From Dehalococcoidia bacterium (GTDB taxonomy: Bacteria > Chloroflexota > Dehalococcoidia > UBA3495), in NCBI GenBank assembly GCA_002730485.1, contig PCAH01000012.1, positions 1-13,705 on the forward strand: DNA of 13,705 nucleotides, written 5' to 3'. Made by a program: the position numbers and the translations under genes. Of this stretch, positions 12,001-13,705 are shown in pieces (the stretch's first letter is position 1; each line of letters opens with the position of its first letter). The notes below the pieces were generated by a model. It was not told the DNA's origin and ran no database searches. It was given only the letters and a program-made list of their open reading frames with translations.

Positions 12001-12235
12001 TGGCACACCTGATACGAGTGAAGTGAAACTCTATGTGAATGGAGTCGAAGAATCCTATGATGGAGCCAGTGTCGCTGGTTCCTTCTGGACCCAGCCCGCC
12101 GGCACGGTAACCATTGGAAACTTCCCTTTAGGGGGGAGTTCCTTCTTTAATGGCAACATCGATGATGTGCGTATTTACAATGACGAGCTTTCGGCTGCCG
12201 AGGTCTTGGAGCTTTATAAGCAGGGTGAGCGGTAA
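2..12235 (+). CDS. Giant modular secreted/surface protein, 5'-partial (Ig-like x8, FN3, RCC1 propellers x4, LamG x4)
   Basis: One uninterrupted frame of over 4,070 codons ends at TAA 12233-12235. The first possible start, GTG at 14, is not the real one: in-frame codons before it read D-E-I-F, completing the strand motif that ends each Ig-like repeat (compare DTEIFVLTI in repeat 4). The gene therefore begins outside the window. From GTG as residue 1, domains are: eight Ig/cadherin-like repeats 9-919; FN3-like 920-1123; RCC1 blocks 1124-1491, 1596-1965, 2069-2435 and 2647-3072, separated by FN3-like modules; three LamG-like modules 3073-3820; a fibrinogen-like Cys-bounded linker 3824-3855; a LamG domain 3858-4073. 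Cysteines occur almost entirely in regularly spaced pairs, which fits disulfides in the periplasm or outside the cell. No membrane segment, LPXTG or other sorting tail is visible at the C-terminus. Likely role is a surface adhesin or stalk (inference); no catalytic residues were recognised. Domain families are confident, function is not. Confidence 0.93.
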   Translation, partial: DEIFVINVSNTNRAPELTAMPAEGVLEGASITPLDASDTSGGDTDLDGTSLAYSCRYDTTADGVVSGGTDCTTLTGFSLNTTTGAITWAVDYAAALGGSTTAYEMNVIGSDGSLTDGEIVVITVSNNNRPPSIDPVSNLVANENAAMTTIDIADGGDDLDVDGDILSYSCEFDATDNGTMDSPADCSTLSGASFNTTTGVLDYTPSYSVASSGGTAFREFHITASDATETVGVYVTITVINTDRPPVITDPGDASTPKQTPYTINVDDASGGDSDIDGDTISYSCYYDLVTDGAVAQTTLCTTISDVNFDTNTGTLTWTPGVGATAQPYEMMITATANSLSDNFVYELTVTEVLGDPLLATISDVSEPEGSAITTIDAEDSSTGDTTGTGQVITYTCYYDQSVSGTVAVDSNMECTDIAGVSFTAGTGVLDWTPGYNDAGIYEIMITGTDPDPVSDTEIFVLTITDTNRPPVIAPISDEIRAEGAAFTQINADDTSGGDTDVDGDTITWSCVYDNTDDDTVVASTPCTAAGMSFDKSTGVLDFTPGYTDEGTFEIKITADDDQSGTASLIFDLIVTNTDRPPVIAAFTPASLNESDGSTQIVNANDTSGGDTDVDGDTITWSCLWDQVQDDAVVDTAGANDCENADILGVSFVAATGILTWDPDFSSDGIYEFKITATAGGLSASAYQDVTVTGTNRAPAMTAIANDTVIEGVALNPTINANDSNTAGDTDIDGDTLTYTCLYDTVVSGDISGGLACGSLSGLTFTDSTGVFDWTPTFTQAGVYEFEIKADDGSLTDSDVFTITVSNSNQPPAAATIADGNAYEETLVSIDGNDSNTGNDTDQDGTALTWSCIYDNTSNGNITGTTNCTDLGGLSFTASTGVMNWTPSATLTRTHTIFEFQFSASDGSTSASEIFVLTLADNINPAPPTGVTVPTTQAGGTLTVTYSDSTDSNFDTHELQLCAANDCTTTCSNATTDASSTSDITGIATGTYWACVRGRDLSTNYSAWVPSAASVIVDSVDPTVGGGGTLGITESYYYTTTIGWTKASDDRTVEANLRYDIYQSSSAAFDTIAEVEAGAAVATDQTDMNTYTVTPLEPDTVYYFNVIVKDEIGNKSVYNKVQVHTEHLNRISAGRQRTCAINDTGKLYCWGNGGYGMGDGASTSSVIPILIENGMTTKTFKSAGAAYRYGCALTTDGEIYCWGYGANGGMGIGTTANTNLTPTVVNTSLTWRYLTTNKDWNAQNWSCGITTAGAGYCWGYNGSGGIGNNDNSNVTTPTAIDGTHDWRYLNAGGKHACGVTTAGVGYCWGENDNRQLGVADDTTDRWVPTPVLGGLTWRIIYAGLQNSCGLTTAGAAYCWGDDTDGQIGNGATTTADQYTPQAVNGSHVFRELSVGSINIVCGVTTDDDLYCWGKNNSSQLGDGGTTDATEPQFVMGDIDTVDSGEHYSCAIKNNGNAYCWGDDATYGALGLGYAGNAGYPSIVASSERWLKNQVSDPQIIQQDRKLVLSWAVPTDATGVTVLRHTSEVTDTPVDGTTYVATNTIGAATVVYVGSGTTVTDTSLTNNTNYYYAIHSYDSNTIYSKPTKMFGAPAYDENKERIGLGQYHGCAIDSNGAPYCWGEGSLGPIGNASTTDQLAPTAVSVSGITNSQVFTHITTGDGHSCGITADNEAWCWGFNNRGQLGDNTTANRTSPVQVPGAWRSISASGVPLADNYRYATTCAIDTTGDLYCWGYNGYGAVGIGATTTTRTPTSPVRGGRKWKQVDVGAVHVCGVTTEGDGFCWGRNNRSHLGDGTTTSRYAPRSVDATKKWKAINAGLYGSCGITDDNKTYCWGDNTSYGALGLGDVADRTTPTELTGYTFRRIQGGMSFRCGITTDDDLYCWGRNDYGSLGNDQAPTHSTSPSFVASDVFQVTTGDLSACYVRNDGKGYCWGHSSSAGYVLGLGYAEDAVDLPHAIFGHKSWRYKQPDDLFILPKEQGLDLSWVGPTGATGYIVLRHTSPFNVEPVDGTTYVATNTIGAATVVYVGATASYSDAGLTDDTPYYYQVFAYDGATDYHNPATSMGISGLQECTRISLGTNNGCALTDENKPYCWGDSANGALGNNDTSTDYASPTPVTTTDTFREIQAHERYACAVNFDNEGYCWGNNGQGNLGVGDTTQREVPTLVDGSQSWRTIKLGNHWTTTGKWKNSCGLNTDHEAYCWGRGNYGTLGNNTLTINQSTPVAVVSDLKFVQLEVGSLSACGITTDHDAYCWGYNNNSLLGLGHAGLVQVPSLVSGNKKWRKITIGKDHTCAIDLNYDAYCWGDAADGSLGTGDTVDKTMPTAVLGGLSFRDIDAGNNNTCAITTTDVLHCWGENNHYETGLTGDTTDYDEPQLVMTGVAQVNLDRNGACAIKTDGTGWCWGENETLKLGVGAALNANIMSPTQIAGFDFSVKSIMADIVGEPTSTTPGTTVMDITISGPDVTHYQYVIGEGAVDCSAASYSSEIAVGTKITDDIEALATGTITLCVKVKTTAGTWQTSADAYSVSWTKDTVPTGFEPLPGFTAEGIPLSWTDGDSGGSSGFIVYRQDTGNGDITWVPTDTTVYTTATDITGNTGADSSSKIVYVGSGTSATDLSSLVDNKTYMYKIFSYNSDTEYSSGIQRISRTYPYQTIAVGNNASCATRFGKMRCWGDNFATGNLGYDADATKDIGDDEHPYTKGDINVGKDVLMSSLSFRNTDNVQAVCALTIEGKVRCWGSGNVGALGNNSTSDITPSSFPPPDLAFTSATVIKIDLGVSHGCALLNTGAVRCWGAGANGALGTDATANLGDGSGEIEALTDINVGATVIDVSAANTTTCVVTTGHRGRCWGLNSYGSLGRDNTTSVGNDTSPGMAGLTDIAIGADDPKVVKIVTNNQYGATCAQTEAGGLRCWGYNGNGRLGAGIAITLNIGAGGVQGMTSVTDVDLEAPADTVDSADLVVTDFSVAQFFCVLNSAGQVKCVGNNDLGVLGLGNTTATNTGTGADYSWMDFGSKVVALASGAYDTSDTHTCALTESGEIYCWGGGTGGALGYSNTDNIGDNELPTDLPPVSVWGPAQTSPDTVRPSNLIAWYDAADISTLHENAGCSDTAEDGDTVLCWQDKTSGLKHLNTTGLTGPSVDYDGQHGLPTLTFDGSENLCIASFGGLSGAQEYTIFMVMEWEESTASMVAFEYGTSGSGTQIRLDINQSNNHIRHSNQNSTWNVDYPGWEDYTNEMNLIRFRHSAANNSTGSKRLAFNGYMIPTADSTADGSGALNLTANVEVCLGAQTDDTVGMLGQIAEVIIYDSNLNGQEAIMIENYLKAKWQKGLDGMSTTGLHGHYDPMKAESLTTDVCATGQAIATDGSSIQCWQDRSPMQNHMQQITSGNRPVLETTSANLNSKRVVSHTDDFFTRSYMDGFTGPLDRYSSNVTFVSSDVSTSNSLWSMGLAAANARFDMQIAATSELKTGGQAAYAEFDTLSVSTPYFIASTLEADGSKSLFQEGIAQTTGTDNTEVITLGDYKGAIGANVDGGADFSGEFGDVLIYDRPLNQFEMTENTMLSMKKYGATNDYAKAPGGVHHGLVLWLDADDGTTVSTAACTATVAAPSDTNPITCWKDKSGKANHVSSDAGSPTYQADEFNTKPVIRFTGTQNMSLSDLTGMNGSNESFTVFAVANRSQTTSATSVLSFGDNETSDKERWAMRITANGRYGSYFRNGTVSIDNAQIVESANKHAVITMSYDGGGVNEPTAAMIYENGASISEKTGGGAASGDAAIATTPMLHIGSQPDNTDLHGGDIAEVIIYTRLLSAAERQQVEAYLANKWMEEPYYTDCIDAENSGETAGTFTIDTDGYNGPRPPFDVTCNFSTDANLAAWWKLDETTGSSAAESAGSNTGTLAGGTLVAQAGRHGGSMAFDGTDDVITTSYAGITGPSDRSISAWIKPSGSGTWRTIVSWGNVAVNGNKFDFQLDSSDRLYLGAYGRWQIGTTALQDDRWYHVALTFASDGTPDTSEVKLYVNGVEESYDGASVAGSFWTQPAGTVTIGNFPLGGSSFFNGNIDDVRIYNDELSAAEVLELYKQGER
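38..2770 (+). repeat. Eight tandem Ig/cadherin-like (He_PIG-type) repeats
   Basis: Repeats begin at residues 9, 125, 240, 352, 465, 576, 693 and 806 and run 111-117 residues. Most start with N-R-[PA]-P after a short linker and end in a V/I/L-T-[IV] strand, the usual layout of bacterial cadherin-like or putative-Ig repeats. Before the first Cys, seven repeats have an acidic calcium-type motif (for example GGDTDVDGD); repeat 4 has lost the acidic residues (STGDTTGTGQ). Each repeat has one Cys pair, C-x-[YFW]-D...C, with 15 residues between the cysteines in six repeats, 17 in repeat 4 and 18 in repeat 6. A motif [TS]G-[VAIT]-[LIMF]-x-[WY] follows in every copy. Calcium stiffening and disulfide formation are inferred from the motifs. 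Another repeat probably lies upstream, because the frame enters the window at the end of one. Confidence 0.85.
1502..1860 (+). repeat. Near-identical DNA in Ig-like repeats 5 and 6
   Basis: The 23 bases at 1502-1524 recur exactly at 1838-1860, covering the calcium-type motif and the start of the next strand. In addition, 20 identical bases occur at 722-741 and 1730-1749, at the boundaries opening repeats 3 and 6. These identities point to fairly recent exchange or duplication among repeats. Confidence 0.8.
2771..3382 (+). other. Two FN3-like modules linking the Ig-like repeats to RCC1 block A
   Basis: Residues 920-1017 begin NPAPPTGV and contain ...YSDSTDSNFDTHELQLC..., GTYWACVRGRD and N-YSAW, the pattern of an FN3-like beta sandwich. 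This module has four cysteines. Residues about 1018-1123 follow with GWTKASDD, LRYDIYQS, PLEPDTVYYFNVIVKDEIGNKS, which is a clear FN3 core (the L-x-P-x-T-x-Y-x-F/Y-x-V strand E-F motif). They act as spacers between the repeat stalk and the first propeller. Exact boundaries are approximate. Confidence 0.7.
3383..4486 (+). repeat. RCC1 block A: seven repeats, one predicted beta-propeller
   Basis: Residues 1124-1491 contain seven units of the RCC1/alpha-tubulin-suppressor type. Each has the pattern [WF]-[RK]-x-[ILS]-x-x-G...C-[AG]-[ILV]-x(7)-C-W-G...[LIM]-G. The pair of cysteines is separated by nine residues in all seven units (first pair C1135/C1145). Seven units match the seven blades of the RCC1 fold, so the block can close as one propeller. 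Unit 3 is longer before its first Cys: W to C is 16 residues instead of 11 (Cys at residue 1243). The last unit ends in YGALGLGYAG and a long tail leading to the next FN3 module. RCC1 propellers in bacteria are usually protein-binding; the partner here is unknown. Confidence 0.88.
4487..4798 (+). other. FN3-like module between RCC1 blocks A and B
   Basis: Residues 1492-1595 carry KLVLSWAVPTDATGVTVLRH, a VDGTTY stretch, VVYVG and NYYYAIHSYDSN, an FN3-type pattern common in bacterial secreted proteins. It shares 22 consecutive identical residues (codons 4595-4660) with the module at 5909-6217, so it is a recent relative of that module. It serves as spacer between propellers. Confidence 0.72.
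4799..5908 (+). repeat. RCC1 block B: seven repeats, second predicted beta-propeller
   Basis: Residues 1596-1965 hold seven RCC1 units, each with C-x(9)-C-W-G. Starts read RIGLG, THITTG, WRSIS, WKQVDVG, WKAINAG, FRRIQGG and FQVTTG. Unit 3 again has the long segment before its first Cys (W at nt 5102 to Cys at nt 5162, 20 residues instead of 11), exactly as in blocks A and C. Unit 7 ends LGLGYAED, matching the end of block A. The order of unit types therefore follows block A, showing that whole propellers, not single blades, were duplicated. Confidence 0.88.
5909..6217 (+). other. FN3-like module between RCC1 blocks B and C
   Basis: Residues 1966-2068 contain GLDLSWVGPTGATGYIVLRH, the shared VDGTTY...VVYVG stretch (nt 6017-6082) and PYYYQVFAYDGA, an FN3-type core. 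It ends in a single Cys (LQEC), one of the few cysteines in the protein without an obvious partner. It is a paralogue of the module at 4487-4798. Confidence 0.72.
6218..7318 (+). repeat. RCC1 block C: seven repeats, third predicted beta-propeller
   Basis: Residues 2069-2435 hold seven RCC1 units, all with C-x(9)-C-W-G. Starts read RISLG, FREIQ, WRTIKLG, FVQLEVG, WRKITIG, FRDIDAG and VAQVN. Unit 3 has the long pre-Cys segment (W at nt 6515 to Cys at nt 6572, 19 residues), as in A and B. Unit 6 has HCWG and unit 7 WCWG in place of the usual YCWG. The block start lies 1,419 nt after that of block B, and B lies 1,410 nt after the matching residue of A. Confidence 0.88.
7319..7951 (+). other. Two FN3-like modules between RCC1 blocks C and D
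   Basis: Residues 2436-2530 form a beta-sandwich-like module with one Cys pair (VDCSAA and ITLCVKV), similar in style to the four-Cys module at 920-1017. Residues 2531-2646 are FN3-like, with GIPLSWTDGDSGGSSGFIVYR, KIVYVGSGTSATDL and KTYMYKIFSYNSDTEYSSG, related to the linkers before blocks B and C but with a longer insert. The extra module makes the C-to-D spacing longer than A-to-B or B-to-C. Confidence 0.65.
7952..9229 (+). repeat. RCC1 block D: seven divergent, longer repeats, fourth predicted beta-propeller
   Basis: Residues 2647-3072 hold seven RCC1 units averaging about 61 residues, against about 52 in blocks A-C. Units 1-5 read RCWG where A-C usually read YCWG. Unit 6 reads KCVG, losing the Trp, and unit 7 reads YCWG. 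The Cys pair has nine residues between in six units and eight in unit 1 (C-A-T-R-F-G-K-M-R-C). Several units carry extra N-[IVT]-G and D-I-x-[VI]-G segments. The block is a different RCC1 lineage from A-C, not a fourth copy of the same duplication. The count is still seven, so a closed propeller remains likely. Confidence 0.85.
9230..11470 (+). repeat. Three related LamG/concanavalin-like modules
   Basis: Residues 3073-3324, 3325-3572 and 3573-about 3820 share one layout. Each starts with a G/N-L-[IVH]-x-[WH]-[YL]-D-[AP] strand, then a Cys pair whose second Cys lies in C-W-[QK]-D-[KR], then a sandwich body, and ends with I-[AG]-[ED]-V-[IL]-I-Y-[DT] and a helix (for example IENYLKAKW or VEAYLANKW). 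This is the pattern of LamG-like/jelly-roll domains of bacterial secreted proteins that often bind sugars or proteins. Module 2 is the most diverged (YDPMKAES at the start, GDVLIYDRPLNQFE at the end). Module 1 has two further cysteines (ENLC, VEVC). Ligands cannot be read from the sequence. Confidence 0.78.
11471..11587 (+). other. Cys-bounded linker resembling the start of a fibrinogen-C-type domain
   Basis: Residues C3824 to C3855 enclose SGETAGTFTIDTDGYNGPR followed by P-F-D-V-T-C. This matches the opening of fibrinogen-C-related domains (D-C...SG-x-Y-x-I-D-x-D-G...P-F-x-V-x-C-D-M). After the second Cys the sequence switches directly to a LamG domain, without the usual T-x-D-G-G-G-W-T. It appears to be a retained half-motif used as a disulfide-closed linker. 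Family match is from memory of the motif and is moderate. Confidence 0.55.
11585..12235 (+). other. C-terminal LamG (LamG_3-type) domain
   Basis: Residues 3858-4073 contain LAAWWKLDETTG, GGSMAFDGTDDVI, RSISAWIKPSGSG, DDRWYHVALTF, EVKLYVNG and the ending IDDVRIYNDELSAAEVLELY. This is a textbook concanavalin A-like/LamG_3 sandwich. It has no cysteines, unlike the three preceding modules, and it closes the protein with only a short QGER tail. No sorting signal or membrane anchor follows. Confidence 0.9.
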
Positions 12236-12301
12236 CCACACCCAGGCCGCCGAGGACAGTACTGAATGGCACTACCTTAAGGAGTAGCATATTGTGGTTA
12301 C
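12232..12301. repeat. 9-bp perfect inverted repeat spanning the stop codon and the downstream gap
   Basis: GTAACCACA at 12232-12240 and its exact complement TGTGGTTAC at 12293-12301 flank about 52 bases that themselves contain the near-palindrome CTACCTTAAGGAGTAG (12272-12287). The left arm includes the stop codon of the giant gene. No T tract follows, so it is not called a terminator. Confidence 0.45.
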
Positions 12302-12390
12302 TAAGCTTCGAAAGCTTTGTGGTACATGAAATTCTTCGCTTCGCTTCGCTCAGCGGGTTACCTCTGAGATCTTACCTTAAAGTACCGTCC
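12254..12390. mobile_element. Possible small REP/MITE-like element with imperfect terminal inverted repeats
   Basis: GGACAGTACT at 12254-12263 and AGTACCGTCC at 12381-12390 are inverted copies matching at 9 of 10 positions. Between them lie a 6-bp hairpin with a 3-base loop (AAGCTT-CGA-AAGCTT, 12303-12317) and three CTTCG units in tandem (12334-12348). No transposase is encoded. The right end read on the - strand (GGGGACGGTACTTTAAGG) resembles ends of REP-like elements mobilised by IS200-type single-domain transposases; this resemblance is from memory. No target duplication was found, so the call is tentative. Confidence 0.3.
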
Positions 12391-12407
12391 CCATTGACTA
12401 AGGAAGA

Positions 12408-13565
12408 CTATATTTTTTCTAGTGTTTTGAGCTCCTTTAATAGGCAATAAATATTTGTAATAGTTAGTTTTTTACCTAAATCATAGGGCTCTGCAACCAA
12501 AGATAGAACATAGCAATGATTAGGCTTAACTGTATCTATGGCACTAAAATTATTCTTTGTCAGCTGGGGTGCCTTTGAGCATTTCACCTCAATAGCGATG
12601 GTAATATCTCTGAGCTGTAGGATAAGATCCAACTCCTCACCCTTAGCAGATCGATAGTAAGAAAAGTTCCATTTGCTACTAATATTATTCAAAACATGCT
12701 CGATGGCGAAACCTTCAAAAGAGGCCACATAAATCGGGTTTCCCTGCAATTGATCAAAGGTTTCAATACCCAACATGCAATGTACGAGGCCAGAATATCT
12801 AATATATACTTTAGGAGACTTCACTAACCTCTTCTTTAAGTTAGCATGCCATGGTTCTAGAAATCGAAGCATAAAAGTGTCTTCCATCAGTTCTAAAAAG
12901 CTTTTAATCGTTGGCCCAGTGCTATCTAAACTACCTGCTAATTTTGCTCAATTTAGGGTCTGACCTCGTAGATGTGAAAGCATAGTCCAAAATCGTCTCA
13001 TTTGACTTGCGGAGCGTCTATATCCAAATAGAGCCAAATCCCTTTCTAAAAAGGTTTTGATATAGGCCTCTCTCCATTCAAAACTAAATTCCTCATCTAC
13101 TAAAAAACTATCTGGATATCCTCCCTTTAGCCATAATTCGTATAGTTTATCCTCACCGACTTCTTCTATAGAAAATGGAGCTAGTTCGATATATTTAATT
13201 CTTCCGGCTAGTGTTTCTGAGCTTTGTTTTAGGAGGTTTGGAGAGGCAGAGCCTAAAATCAGAAATTGACCTTTTCTTTCGGCATCATCGACCAATGTTC
13301 TTAAAACTGGAAACAATTCTGGACTGAACTGAATTTCATCGATACATATCATTTTATCTTTATGCATGGATAGAAAGGTCTCTGGATCGGAAAGTTTTCT
13401 AAGATCGGAAGGACGCTCTAAATCCAAACTTATATCTTTTAAAGAAAGCATTTTTTAAGCTAGAGTTGATTTCCCCACCTGCCTGAGGCCAATTATGGCA
13501 ATGACTTTAAATATCTTAAGGCTGGTTTCAATCTCACCAACACAAGAGCGGCTGATATATGTCAT
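12408..13565 (-). pseudogene. AAA ATPase/DUF4143 family gene, broken by two in-frame stops
   Basis: Read from ATG 13565-13563 (start YISRS, as usual in the family), the frame runs 385 residue positions to TAG 12410-12408, a normal length. It is interrupted by TAA at codon 37 (13457-13455), just after Walker A, and by TGA at codon 206 (12950-12948). Reading through both restores the family pattern without any frameshift: Walker A GLRQVGKST (26-34); LDLERPSDL (47-55); Walker B MICIDEIQ with D76/E77; LGSAS (104-108); LKGGYPDSF; then DUF4143 with RLVKSPKVYIR-SG and F-E-G-F-A-I-E. A PD-(D/E)XK-like set follows (E289, D313, E326-V-K328). Family members are ATPases often found as mobile or toxin-antitoxin-like accessory genes, of uncertain function. 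The giant frame has no in-frame TGA or TAA, so recoding of these codons is unlikely. The gene is AT-rich compared with its neighbour, suggesting transfer. The three fragments could be separately translated, but the first holds only Walker A. Confidence 0.88.
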
Positions 13566-13587
13566 AATCACATACCTGCCGTGATTA

Positions 13588-13620
13588 GTGCAAATTAAAA
13601 GACTGTCTTTATAATTGCAC
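13588..13620. promoter_or_regulatory. 15-bp imperfect dyad upstream of the DUF4143 ATPase pseudogene
   Basis: Bases 13588-13602 and 13606-13620 are inverted copies matching at 12 of 15 positions around a 3-base centre. The dyad lies 22 bases upstream of the proposed start at 13565. It could be an operator or a leader hairpin. A smaller inverted pair (AATCAC 13566-13571, GTGATT 13581-13586) sits between it and the start. On the - strand an AGG about nine bases before the ATG is a weak ribosome-binding site. No convincing -35/-10 pair could be picked. Confidence 0.4.
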
Positions 13621-13705
13621 TTTTCATAGTCCCCTACCGCCAGTTCGTCGTCACATTCCCCCACCCTATGCGTTACTGGCTAAATACCAACAAACAGCTA
13701 TTCTC

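Noticed and set aside
12303..12317. AAGCTT-CGA-AAGCTT hairpin as a rho-independent terminator
   Set aside because: The stem is only 6 bp and no T tract follows on either strand.
12334..12348. Three CTTCG units as a phase-variation repeat
   Set aside because: Only three units, outside any reading frame and promoter that I can identify.
12948..12950. TGA read as selenocysteine or as a reassigned sense codon
   Set aside because: The giant gene has no in-frame TGA in over 4,000 codons, the aligned family position is not Cys, and a second in-frame stop (TAA) lies in the same gene.
13455..13664. A separate 69-residue gene starting at 13664
   Set aside because: Its last 36 codons are the Walker A end of the ATPase gene; the part before the ATG at 13565 does not resemble the family and crosses the dyad.

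Overview
The window holds one giant, 5'-truncated gene on the + strand (about 12.2 kb of open frame), a short repeat-rich gap, and one broken ATPase gene on the - strand converging on it. Nothing in the sequence identifies the species. The giant gene has a moderate, fairly even base composition and encodes a cysteine-paired, repeat-built protein typical of secreted proteins of Gram-negative-type or environmental bacteria. The last 1.3 kb is clearly more AT-rich, which fits a gene of different origin.

Region 1 (2-12235, +): the C-terminal 4,000-odd residues of a modular secreted or surface protein. Numbering from the GTG at nt 14, the order is: eight Ig/cadherin-like repeats (about residues 9-919), two FN3-like modules (920-1123), a seven-unit RCC1 block (1124-1491), FN3, a second seven-unit RCC1 block (1596-1965), FN3, a third (2069-2435), two FN3-like modules, a fourth and divergent seven-unit RCC1 block (2647-3072), three related LamG/concanavalin-like modules (3073-3820), a 32-residue cysteine-bounded fibrinogen-like linker, and a terminal LamG domain. 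There are 28 RCC1 units in all, that is 4 x 7, matching the seven blades of an RCC1 propeller. The first three FN3+propeller modules repeat about every 1.41 kb. The open frame reaches the left edge, so signal peptide and true start lie outside.

Region 2 (12236-12407): no gene. It holds several inverted repeats, including imperfect terminal repeats about 137 bp apart that could mark a small non-autonomous element. No convincing terminator with a T tract was seen.

Region 3 (12408-13565, -): an AAA ATPase/DUF4143 family gene of otherwise normal length, interrupted by two in-frame stop codons (TAA at codon 37, TGA at codon 206) with no frameshift. It is best read as a young pseudogene. A 15-bp imperfect dyad lies just upstream of its start. 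The remaining bases to the right edge hold no recognisable gene.

The two genes show no functional link. The most notable content is the giant protein: a chain of four disulfide-studded propellers, with calcium-motif repeats on its N-terminal side and sugar-binding-type folds at its C-terminus. This suggests a long extracellular stalk or adhesin, which is inference only.
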